Part shown: in pieces, positions 1 through 6,726 of the stretch
Layout: each line of letters starts with the position of its first letter
Numbering within the stretch: the first letter of the stretch is position 1
From: Cyclobacterium sp. 1_MG-2023
GTDB lineage: Bacteria > Bacteroidota > Bacteroidia > Cytophagales > Cyclobacteriaceae
Direction of reading: 5' to 3'
Length of the DNA stretch: 51,002 nt
Assembly (NCBI RefSeq): GCF_030546805.1
Contig: NZ_JAUOPC010000021.1
Coordinates: 1-51,002, forward strand
The notes under the pieces: model-generated
The model's database searches: none
Told to the model about the DNA's origin: nothing
The model's input: the letters and a program-made list of their open reading frames with translations, nothing else
Made by a program: the position numbers and the translations under genes

Positions 1-28
1 TTTAAGGATTAAGATGCCAGAGAAAAGA

Positions 29-63
29 CTGGTATACTTTGCCGCGGAATGCTGGTATACTTT
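29..63. repeat. Two direct copies of CTGGTATACTTT, possible insertion-sequence end
   Basis: The 12-bp motif CTGGTATACTTT occurs at 29-40 and again at 52-63, 23 bp apart, with a CCGCGG palindrome between them. Short multiple repeats near a terminus are known for IS21-family elements, so this may be the edge of an insertion sequence that continues left of the window. It abuts the truncated end of the group II intron remnant, just past its domain V. No transposase is visible, so the IS assignment is a guess. Confidence 0.3.
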
Positions 64-84
64 TGTCGGAATAATCATCTCACA

Positions 85-118
85 GAACCGTGCTTGAAAG
101 TCTCCCTTCACACGGCTC
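85..118 (-). ncRNA. Group II intron domain V of the maturase-bearing intron remnant
   Basis: Read on the minus strand, this is exactly 34 nt, the canonical domain V length. It starts GAGCCGTG, with the AGC catalytic triad, and ends CACGGTTC, so the two arms pair around a purine-rich loop. It lies just downstream of the maturase fragment, where domain V belongs. No convincing domain VI follows: the sequence changes within about ten bases and runs into the GGTATACTTT repeats, so this intron has lost its 3' end. Confidence 0.75.
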
Positions 119-131
119 TTGTTGTACAAAT

Positions 132-697
132 CTAAGCTACTACATTTATTTCTGAAAATTGCCAATGGTAAAACAAGGTGGGGTATTGACTCCGTACTCT
201 TGCTAACCATTTGTAACCTTTCCTGATACTGGTTTTGTATCGCTTATACCTTTCCCTTGCCCACCAAACCAATCGCTTACTCAATAATCTGAAGACTTTT
301 GTAAGTTCAAACATCTTAAATTTACCATAATAATGCACCCATCCTCTAATCATTGGATTAAGGAATTGAGCCACCCCTACAATACTTTTAAAAGTAAGTC
401 TGTTTACGTTGAGTTCTTCAAGCTTGTCTGCAATTCGTTTTCTTGAACTTATACTTATAGCACAATCATAACCTATAAACAGCTTTCCCTTTTTCTTAGA
501 GTAGGCAGTTCTTGGCTGAAAAGAATATCCCAAAAAATCAAATTTGACTGTTGGGTATTTTTCTCTTCTTCTAAAATCTCGGCAATAGACAATTTTTGTC
601 TTCTGTGGGTGTAGTTCCAACCCTACCGATTCCATTCTTTGATGTACCAATCGTAGTATTCGTTCTGCATGGGGTTTTGTGTTACAGTGTAGTATCA
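132..697 (-). pseudogene. Group II intron reverse transcriptase/maturase, C-terminal fragment
   Basis: The fragment covers the end of the RT domain through the maturase (X/thumb) region of a group II intron-encoded protein. The sequence begins LILHCNTKPHAERILRLV, which in intact enzymes follows directly after the catalytic YADD motif. FDFLGYSFQPR, GWVHYYGKF and LVWWARERYKRYK then follow as typical maturase-end motifs. The open frame extends upstream to 764, but its first 22 codons translate domains V-VI of another intron (698-1117), so they are not native RT sequence. All RT motifs up to and including YADD are absent, so the protein cannot be an active reverse transcriptase. The break lies at the YADD position, which suggests that the second intron was inserted there. 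Confidence 0.85.
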
Positions 698-1117
698 ATC
701 GAGTAAGCCCAGGGAACCTCCCCCTGAGCTTCTCACAGATCCGTGCGTGATAGTCTCCCATCACACGGCTCTTCTTATTCCAGCCACCCCTAAATTTTCG
801 GAGGACGAGTCAAACCACTGAACTCGTAATGTTTGTCATACTTCAAACACTTTTGACAGAATGTAGCACTTTCTCAGCCTGCCCTGTTTTTCACAGGGAC
901 ACTTCATCAGAGGTTCATTTACATTCATCTCCTTTATCCTTACCTGACCACGCTCTTGACGTGGCCTTTTCCATAACGCTCAATACCTTGACGCTGCCAC
1001 CAAAGCACCTTATGGTGGTTTGATGCTCTCCCCTGTAGGACAACACCGGTGGGTCGGTTCCACCATCTTATAAACAGTTGCGTAACGATTTTCAGCCGTT
1101 CGTTACTCTCGGCACAC
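698..1117 (-). mobile_element. ORF-less group II intron (copy A), 420 nt
   Basis: Read on the minus strand, the element begins GTGTGCC, matching the GUGYG 5' consensus of group II introns, and ends CTTACTCGAT, fitting the AY 3' consensus. Near the 3' end it carries a 34-nt domain V (738-771), then a domain VI hairpin (CTCAGGG/CCCTGGG arms). No RT is encoded inside; 420 nt is a ribozyme-only size. The first 70 nt are identical to those of copy B (6625-6694), after which the two diverge completely. The 3' flank is RT coding sequence of another intron, while the 5' flank is unrelated to RT, so the locus has been rearranged. Small ORFs overlapping it are translations of ribozyme sequence. Confidence 0.75.
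738..771 (-). ncRNA. Domain V of intron A, with a mismatch in the catalytic stem
   Basis: The 34-nt minus-strand hairpin starts GAGCCGTG and ends CACGGATC. Compared with the copy at 85-118 (CACGGTTC), the base facing the central G of the AGC triad is A, not U. This replaces the conserved G-U wobble by a G-A mismatch and may weaken or abolish splicing. Confidence 0.7.
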
Positions 1118-1200
1118 GTATGAGCAGTAGCGGATTTCAAGGCGATTACCTTTCCGCCACCACAAAAGTTTATTAAATGCTCTATCTTGCAATTTTAGCA

Positions 1201-1430
1201 CTTCACCCGCTATTGCTTATACACAATGTTAGCTACTGTAGCCCCCATCCCCCGATCTTTTCTCAAAGATAGATTTCCTTTTTTCAAGTAGAGACAGGGA
1301 GAGGTTTTTATTTGATTTTCTTTTTTCCGGGTTGAGCAGCTACACTCTTTGCCAAGCTTGGGTTTGAGCATGGGCATTTGTGGCTTGGCAATGTGTGTGG
1401 CTGTGAAGGGTTGGCATAATTCAAACATTT
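1201..1430 (-). repeat. Cassette-end repeat E1 (attC-like) directly after the methylase gene
   Basis: On the minus strand the element begins within a few bases of the methylase stop codon. It contains an imperfect palindrome with TTGCCAAGC/GCTTGGCAA arms (1349-1357 and 1383-1391), then AAATCAAATAAAAACCTC, then GGGGGCTAC and GTAGCTAAC. The second copy, E2 (5806-6063), shares the 18-bp A-rich block exactly, the GGGGGCTA block and the terminal GTAGCTAAC, in the same order. Both copies run outward from the 3' end of a gene. A structured recombination site at a gene's 3' end is how integron cassettes are built. No integrase is visible, so the attC comparison is an inference. From 1200 to 1118, between E1 and the intron, I see no gene. 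Confidence 0.55.
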
Positions 1431-1433
1431 TAT

Positions 1434-2294
1434 CTACAACAATATTGGTGCTTTTAGTGTGTTTATTGATTCTTTAAACTCAATTCCTTTTGAAAATATT
1501 AAAATCTCGTCACCAATACGATTGGATGCAGCTTGTGATAGCTGATAGACAATCTTGTTCTGTTCTGCATAGAGGTTTAGAATAAAATCATGGTTGTCAT
1601 ATGATACCATCCATTTCTTTTGCATTTTATGAACATTTTTAGAAAGTCGTTTGTGATCTTCTTTAGAATAAAAGTTCATGTATAGATCAGCTCCTTTTTG
1701 AAAATAGGGCGGATCGAGATAAATAAATATTTCTTCATTCTTCTTATCTAATTTTCCGATAAAGGATAATCCATCAAGGTTGGTCACTGTGATGCGATCT
1801 CTGATAACTGCGATTTTCTGAATGCGACTTATTAAGTCATTTTTATTGAATCGTGCATCAATTTTGTATTTCCCCTTTTGCTCCTGACCACCAATTACAC
1901 CACCTTTAATTACCCCTGAAATATTTGTCCTATTTAGAAAGAATGTTGATTTAGCCAATTCAAAATAATCTACATCATCTGAATTACGTTGGATGGTTTT
2001 ATATTTATTCCAATTTTGTATTGTTACATCTACTTTTTCAAGCCATTCGCAAAACTCGTCTGGTCTATTTAAAATACCTGTCCAAAAAGCGTAGATTGAT
2101 TTGTCAAGATCGTTGATGTAGATATGATCTACATACCCCTCAAACAATAACCTTAGAGCTAATCCAGCACCTCCGGCATAAGGTTCTGCATAACTGGCAC
2201 CAATCAGTTGGTTTTCATAGAAAATTTTGGAAACGAAAGGAAATATACAATTCTTTCCTCCAGGGTATCTTAGTGGTGAATAATGTATACTCAT
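1434..2294 (-). CDS. D12-class DNA N6-adenine methyltransferase (Dam-like)
   Basis: This protein transfers a methyl group from S-adenosylmethionine to the N6 of adenine in DNA. At 286 aa it has the usual length and motif order of the D12 class: RYPGGK at residues 9-14 and EPYAGGAG at 37-44 (both for AdoMet binding), NDLDK near 61, and the catalytic DPPY at D194-Y197. The start ATG overlaps the ParB-like gene's stop codon (ATGA), so the two are translationally coupled. It is the last gene of a four-gene minus-strand operon with an OLD-like ATPase. Its likely task is to mark self DNA, or to modify DNA in concert with the partners. The recognition sequence cannot be read from the protein. The E1 repeat follows the stop codon at once. 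Confidence 0.9.
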   Translation of the reverse strand: MSIHYSPLRYPGGKNCIFPFVSKIFYENQLIGASYAEPYAGGAGLALRLLFEGYVDHIYINDLDKSIYAFWTGILNRPDEFCEWLEKVDVTIQNWNKYKTIQRNSDDVDYFELAKSTFFLNRTNISGVIKGGVIGGQEQKGKYKIDARFNKNDLISRIQKIAVIRDRITVTNLDGLSFIGKLDKKNEEIFIYLDPPYFQKGADLYMNFYSKEDHKRLSKNVHKMQKKWMVSYDNHDFILNLYAEQNKIVYQLSQAASNRIGDEILIFSKGIEFKESINTLKAPILL

Positions 2295-3538
2295 ATTGTT
2301 TCCTTCTTTCCGTGTGAAATTGTTAGTATTGAGCCAATAATGATTGACATGGCAATGGTTTGTTCTATGTTGTTTGATGATTGATAGTTATGAGCCCCCG
2401 TGTGCAACAACTGAACAATACTGTTTTCATTAACATTGTGATTCGATAATGTTGTTTTGATGTCTTTATCTAAAGTCTTTTTTGCGGTAGGGAAGTGACC
2501 TTTTAGATAATTCTCGAATTTTTTATTGTTGTCTTCCTTGGCCGCTGTTTCGCACAATAATCGTAAAGACATTCTAATTAGGCCTGGAAATGTTTGAGAT
2601 AGTTCGTGCTTCTTTGAAAGATAGAACTGGTATAAGTCAACTATATCTCGATAAAGATTACTTACCTCTCCTATGCGTAAGTATAATTTCCCACCAAAGA
2701 ATTCAGTATTGGATTTTGGTGTTCTCTTTGACTGTCTTAGCGGTTTCTTTACTTCTTTTTTGGAACCAAACTTTATTTTAGAAAGATGCGATTTGTTGTT
2801 CTTATTTTGATCAATTAATTGTTGGGAAGCCGGTTCCAGTACTTCAATTATTTTCCCCCTATTTTTTCGAGTGCTTATTTCTTTATCTCCAATTTTTTTT
2901 GCGATGTCGTTTAATATTAAATATGATTCTTCGTCCAAATGAACACTATTCAATCTTCCCTTTTGAAAAGTAAACCCAAGGGCTTTAAGGATGTCTTCCC
3001 TAAATATTTCTTCCTTGACAAAGCGCTGGTTTAAATGCGAATTCTCGCTAATAATATCTGTATCTTCTTCCAGAATTAAAAATGGACTCTTTTCTTGTCC
3101 CATGAATTTGTGAAGGAAAATATCTCGTTCAAGTGGTTGCCAGGATCCAGTATCACCGTGCTTTCTAAGAACATTATTCAATGCTATCTTCTTTGAGCAA
3201 ACATTACACGGTATTTCTTCCGGAAAATCGGGAATCCGAATTCTTGTTTCGGAAGGCACAGTAACCATTCCATGTTTTATTTTACCCAGAATAATGCGCC
3301 TATTTCCATCATAAACAACAGGCTTTTTTCCATGATAAACTACCGTTGGGAGTTCACTAAAATCGTAATAATCCCCCATTTCTTTTGCCAACTTAGATAA
3401 AGTCCATTTTAGCAAACCATCATCTAATGCTCTATCAACAATATCTTGGTCAGACGCATTTGCATCAATTGGGTCACGTGGATTTTCAGTCCATAAGGCC
3501 AAATCTTTAATGTTGATATATTTCACTTCTTGTTCCAT
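2291..3538 (-). CDS. ParB/sulfiredoxin-fold domain protein in the methylase operon
   Basis: The N-terminal third resembles the ParB/Srx nucleotide-binding fold: IKDLALWTENPRDP near residue 12 and VYDGNRRI at about 75-82 (D77 GNRR), matching the box that binds the NTP phosphate in this superfamily. A CxxC pair (C111, C114) follows and could bind a metal. The remaining about 300 residues are not recognised; a basic, serine-rich stretch follows mid-protein. I place the start at the ATG at 3538, because the longer frame needs a TTG two codons earlier. The ATPase stop codon lies 11 nt upstream and the methylase overlaps its end. ParB-fold proteins in defence and modification loci often act as CTP/ATP switches or nucleases; which applies here is unknown. 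Confidence 0.65.
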   Translation of the reverse strand: MEQEVKYINIKDLALWTENPRDPIDANASDQDIVDRALDDGLLKWTLSKLAKEMGDYYDFSELPTVVYHGKKPVVYDGNRRIILGKIKHGMVTVPSETRIRIPDFPEEIPCNVCSKKIALNNVLRKHGDTGSWQPLERDIFLHKFMGQEKSPFLILEEDTDIISENSHLNQRFVKEEIFREDILKALGFTFQKGRLNSVHLDEESYLILNDIAKKIGDKEISTRKNRGKIIEVLEPASQQLIDQNKNNKSHLSKIKFGSKKEVKKPLRQSKRTPKSNTEFFGGKLYLRIGEVSNLYRDIVDLYQFYLSKKHELSQTFPGLIRMSLRLLCETAAKEDNNKKFENYLKGHFPTAKKTLDKDIKTTLSNHNVNENSIVQLLHTGAHNYQSSNNIEQTIAMSIIIGSILTISHGKKETI

Positions 3539-3549
3539 AATCAAAAGCT

Positions 3550-5118
3550 CTAATTAAGCAACAGCTTATTGTATTTTTCCAGCAACTTCTCAAAATCATA
3601 AATAAATGCATCTACTTCCTCTTGGTTTTCTGCCATCCAAAGGTTTATCACATTGGCGCAATTTCTTCCCCAACATGGTTTCTGTGAGTTAAACCATTCT
3701 TTTGCCTTATCCCTATTGGTTTGTATTTCACGCAGGGAATAGTCTCGAAACACATGCTGTTTGGAATATCCATCATAAATGTTATCCCAATGTTCGGATT
3801 CATCTGGAAGATTATAGAGAAATTCAGCAATAAGTCTTTCAGGTGATTTGTTGCCTGGCAAAACCAAAAAGTTTTTATTTTGATTTATTTTCCTCATTTT
3901 TGATGCTTCCGTTTTCACATCTCCATCCAATACAATTAATGATTCGGGAAATCTGAATCCCACTATTTTTTTTCTTGCCAATTCAATTAGATTGTCGCAG
4001 CCTAATGTGCAATCAACGAATTGTAAAACTGTTGATTTTCGCTTTATTATCGCTCTAAAGAATACCTCACCCTCTTTGTCTTCCGTGAAGACAGGTATCT
4101 TCTTTGGCTTTTGTCTGATTGATAACGCGACATTAAGCTTGTTTTTAATCACCTCATAGGAAATATTGTCAATGGCCTTGACTTTAGAATCTACTTTTTG
4201 CAGATATACTACTTTGAGTTGACCAGTAATTTTGACATCTTCTTGCCATTCACATGCTTTTTCAAGAATGCTTAATGAATGAGTAGTAAACACGACTTGT
4301 ATGTTAAGCTGTGATGAAAATTTACGTAAAGCTTCAATTAATTTTAATTGAGATGCAGGATAAAGGGTAGCATCTAATTCATCAATTGCCAATATTCCTC
4401 CTTGATAGGCAGCTCCATGAATTTCTTTCAATCGCTTAAATGATAATATTGCCAACAGGACTTTACCAATATTATCCTGACCAGCAGAATTCATTTTCCA
4501 ATCATAAAATGAAGTATTCGCACCTAAGGTGTTTTTTTGTTTACTGGCCAAATAATCTACGCTGGTCATCTCAACATTTGGGATGATCAGGATTTTGTTA
4601 TGCCAATCTTGGTAAAATTTAAATTCGGCTTCCGTGAGTGTAATTTCATTGCTGGTATCAATTGAAGTATCTTCACCAATTGGAAATAATCTTGACAAAC
4701 TCAGATAAATAACCGGTAACTGGATATAACCCGACCCCTTCGATCTATCACCTTTTTGCCAAAAACGAATTCCCTTTGAACCTGATTTATCTTTCCTTTC
4801 AATGCTTTCTACAGTAAATTCAGGTTCCGTTACATTATTCAAACTCAGTGTCCATTCATGGCCTTTAGGCTGGTCAAAGGCATCAGAGAGCTTAAATTTT
4901 TCGCTGAATAAAGATTTATAATTTCCACCGCATAGGGGTTTTTCTCCATATAGTGGATTTTCTTTATCTGTTATAGTAAAGGGTTGACTTATAATTCCCA
5001 ATAAAGTTGTTTTTTGGGTACCGTTCTGTCCTGCAATAACAGTTAAATTGGCTCCTAACTCAAATCGAACATCATTGAACCCACGAAATTTTTTGATATG
5101 GATACTTTTTATAATCAT
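3550..5118 (-). CDS. OLD-like AAA/ABC-type ATPase with C-terminal TOPRIM motifs
   Basis: The protein is a 522-aa ATPase of the RecF/OLD type. The N-terminus IHIKKFRGFNDVRFEL is the typical first strand; Walker A is GQNGTQKTT (residues 30-38); Walker B is AIDELDAT with D246 and E247; VVFTTHSLSILEKA supplies the switch histidine. A second domain shows TOPRIM acidic motifs: FTEDKEGEVFF (E346) and VLDGDV (D398, D400). That combination is the architecture of OLD-family nucleases, such as GajA of Gabija and the phage P2 OLD protein, where ATP binding controls DNA cutting. It is the first large gene of the operon, 70 bp downstream of an Xre regulator and 11 nt before the ParB-like gene. The ATPase call is firm; nuclease activity is inferred from the acidic residues. 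Confidence 0.8.
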   Translation of the reverse strand: MIIKSIHIKKFRGFNDVRFELGANLTVIAGQNGTQKTTLLGIISQPFTITDKENPLYGEKPLCGGNYKSLFSEKFKLSDAFDQPKGHEWTLSLNNVTEPEFTVESIERKDKSGSKGIRFWQKGDRSKGSGYIQLPVIYLSLSRLFPIGEDTSIDTSNEITLTEAEFKFYQDWHNKILIIPNVEMTSVDYLASKQKNTLGANTSFYDWKMNSAGQDNIGKVLLAILSFKRLKEIHGAAYQGGILAIDELDATLYPASQLKLIEALRKFSSQLNIQVVFTTHSLSILEKACEWQEDVKITGQLKVVYLQKVDSKVKAIDNISYEVIKNKLNVALSIRQKPKKIPVFTEDKEGEVFFRAIIKRKSTVLQFVDCTLGCDNLIELARKKIVGFRFPESLIVLDGDVKTEASKMRKINQNKNFLVLPGNKSPERLIAEFLYNLPDESEHWDNIYDGYSKQHVFRDYSLREIQTNRDKAKEWFNSQKPCWGRNCANVINLWMAENQEEVDAFIYDFEKLLEKYNKLLLN

Positions 5119-5188
5119 TTCATTTGAATTGGTTGACCTTTTTTAAACTCCATTATCCACAGTCTCCGTAAAAAAGACACCTCGCTTT

Positions 5189-5404
5189 TCACTTATCGTT
5201 TTTGGTAGAAATAATCAGGTCTCTTACATCAACTCCCAAAATCTTTGCGATCTCGATCAATGTTTCCAAAGAAGGTTGCATTTCATTGGTACACCAACGT
5301 GAAACCGTTGCAGTATTCTTACCCAATTTTTCAGCTAACCATTTGTTGGTACGACCTTGTTCTGCCAAAACAACTTTAAGTCTATTAATTGTCTTTTTAG
5401 CCAT
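5189..5404 (-). CDS. Small Xre-family helix-turn-helix regulator
   Basis: This 71-aa protein is a lone HTH_3/Cro-C1-type domain: WLAEKLGKNTATVSRWCTNE forms the helix-turn-helix, and LIEIAKILGVDVRDLI is the usual closing helix. It is the first gene of the minus-strand operon with the OLD-like ATPase, ParB-like protein and methylase, and probably represses its own promoter. Single-domain Xre proteins of this type often control restriction-modification and toxin loci. A TGTCAA/TTGACA inverted repeat lies about 40 bp upstream. Confidence 0.85.
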   Translation of the reverse strand: MAKKTINRLKVVLAEQGRTNKWLAEKLGKNTATVSRWCTNEMQPSLETLIEIAKILGVDVRDLIISTKNDK

Positions 5405-5440
5405 TTTTAATTGCGTATAGCTTAAATCTATTTATCATTC

Positions 5441-5467
5441 TGTCAAATATAGTCAGTTGAGTTGACA
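5441..5467. promoter_or_regulatory. Inverted repeat TGTCAA-N15-TTGACA, candidate Xre operator
   Basis: The arms are at 5441-5446 and 5462-5467, in the divergent region between the Xre gene and the small gene at 5590. A second partial TTGA half lies inside. The position suits autoregulation by the Xre protein, but no binding data exist and the arms are short. Confidence 0.35.
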
Positions 5468-5589
5468 ATATAAATTGATGTAATAGGTTTCTATATGCAC
5501 TTTTATAATCATTTTATTTGCGTATTTAAATTTTAAATTATATTTTTTAATCACTATTAATTAATGTAATTCGCAAATAAATTTAAGTT

Positions 5590-5796
5590 ATGAGCAACAG
5601 ATACACCAAAGCCGACCTTGAACAAATTGTCTACTCTCAACTGGAAAACCTTAATGTTATGCATGATCTGCTAAATATCATGAAGGTTCAAAATGAGTTG
5701 CTGCACAATGCTAACAAGAAACTGAAAGATGAAATCTCCGAGTTTAAAGAAAAACAACACGGTTATCCTACACGAAAGAGATCGTCAAGGTCGTGA
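5590..5796 (+). CDS. Small hypothetical protein with a helical, coiled-coil-like body
   Basis: The 68-aa frame starts MSNRYTKADLEQIVYSQLEN and continues with heptad-like leucines and charged residues, ending in a basic tail (TRKRSSRS). It is divergent from the defence-like operon, across an A/T-rich promoter region. The upstream sequence AATTTAAGTT offers only a weak ribosome-binding site, as is common in Bacteroidota. The E2 repeat starts within about ten bases of its stop codon, as E1 follows the methylase gene. I do not recognise the family; it could be an antitoxin-like or adaptor protein, or not be translated. Confidence 0.45.
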   Translation: MSNRYTKADLEQIVYSQLENLNVMHDLLNIMKVQNELLHNANKKLKDEISEFKEKQHGYPTRKRSSRS

Positions 5797-5805
5797 GTGT
5801 CCTGC

Positions 5806-6063
5806 GGGCGGGAGAACAAGCTCTTTTGCAAAGCTTTGGCTTGTTTGCAAATGTGCTGGCTGTGCGTTGGCAACAAATCAAATAAAAACCTCCTGCGCGT
5901 TGGACTTTTTTTCCACCGGTATATTCAAAGAACCTCTGTCGTTTCAGTCAGCACCGTTCCTGTCAACGGAATACGTTCCTTTTCTCTTTTTATTTTTTCT
6001 TTTTCCGTCACCCCGATTAGAAGTACTTCAATGTCTTGGGGGCTATTGTAGCTAACGGTTAGT
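5806..6063 (+). repeat. Cassette-end repeat E2 (attC-like)
   Basis: This is the plus-strand relative of E1 (1201-1430). It has a palindrome-prone segment built on TTTGCAAA at 5825-5850, the 18-bp block AAATCAAATAAAAACCTC at about 5876-5893, and GGGGGCTATTGTAGCTAAC near 6038-6056. The block order is as in E1, but the spacers differ. Group II intron B begins right after the terminal block, in the opposite orientation. Overlapping frames of 84 and 108 codons here are not credible genes. Confidence 0.5.
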
Positions 6064-6694
6064 GTCGAGTAGGAAAAGGGAGTTCCACCCTTCCCCTCTC
6101 ACAGAACCTACGTGATAATCTCCCATCATACGGCTCTTCTAATTTAATCTACAAATATAAGCTCATCCTCTTTCAAGTTGGCAAATCGTATTTTAAATTA
6201 GCTAACCCCTTTGCTCCACTCCCATTACAGGAGATTCATCACTACTACGGATTAGTCCGCCACCTTACTCTACATTGGTAATCATCTTGCAGTTGCTCTG
6301 CTTGATATTTCCCTTTTACATTTTAATGTAAGGCTTCCTGCGTTCCATCTATAAGCCCAGATAAAAGTCATGCCCCCTATACGACGGTTGCCGAATAGCC
6401 AGTAAATAGGTTTCCGCTATCCTTGTCCCTGAGAACTCGACGTTTCTCGGTTTTGACAGCATGTTTTGCCTTCTCGACGCTTCGTCGGTAGGTTCGCTTT
6501 CGCTCATCTCTTTTATCAACACCTGACAGATCCAGTCTGCCTTTTCTTCTCTCGCTTCACACAAACAAATCACTTTGAATGCATTAGAAAAGTGGTTTAG
6601 AATCAACTCCTATAAGCGGATTCTGGTGGGTCGGTTCCACCATCTTATAAACAGTTGCGTAACGATTTTCAGCCGTTCGTTACTCTCGGCACAC
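6064..6694 (-). mobile_element. ORF-less group II intron (copy B), 631 nt
   Basis: On the minus strand it begins GTGTGCCGAG and ends CCTACTCGAC. The 3' end has a domain V-like hairpin (6104-6136), then a domain VI hairpin with AGGGGAAGGG/CCCTTTTCCT-type arms. The first 70 nt are identical to intron A; the rest differs apart from domains V and VI. No reverse transcriptase is present, so mobility would need a maturase in trans, and the only one nearby is broken. The 5' exon ends TGTTCATGC, against GCTCATAC at intron A, so both introns sit behind similar IBS1-like sequences. The 85-codon frame inside is ribozyme sequence, not a gene. Confidence 0.7.
6104..6136 (-). ncRNA. Domain V of intron B, one nucleotide short
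   Basis: The minus-strand hairpin starts GAGCCGTATG and ends CACGTAGGTTC. It is 33 nt, where the other two copies have the canonical 34. One base is missing from the 3' arm (GTAGG where GTACGG is expected), leaving a base of the lower stem unpaired. This may make the intron splicing-defective. Confidence 0.65.
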
Positions 6695-6726
6695 GCATGA
6701 ACAGGTAGCTGGTTTTCTGCGCATTT

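Noticed and set aside
829-1140. Open frames of 64 and 66 codons on both strands
   Set aside because: They lie wholly inside group II intron A and translate ribozyme sequence.
1210-1428. 72-codon frame after the methylase gene
   Set aside because: It runs through the E1 repeat and has no protein-like pattern.
5729-6055. 108- and 84-codon frames over E2
   Set aside because: They are made of repeat sequence, in two competing frames, with no ribosome-binding site.
1201-6063. E1/E2 read as terminal inverted repeats of a transposon
   Set aside because: The copies are in inverted orientation, but similarity is limited to ordered blocks, there are no target duplications and no transposase; sites at gene ends explain the positions better.
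6349-6606. 85-codon frame in intron B
   Set aside because: It sits between the 5' end and domain V of a structured intron and resembles no intron-encoded protein.
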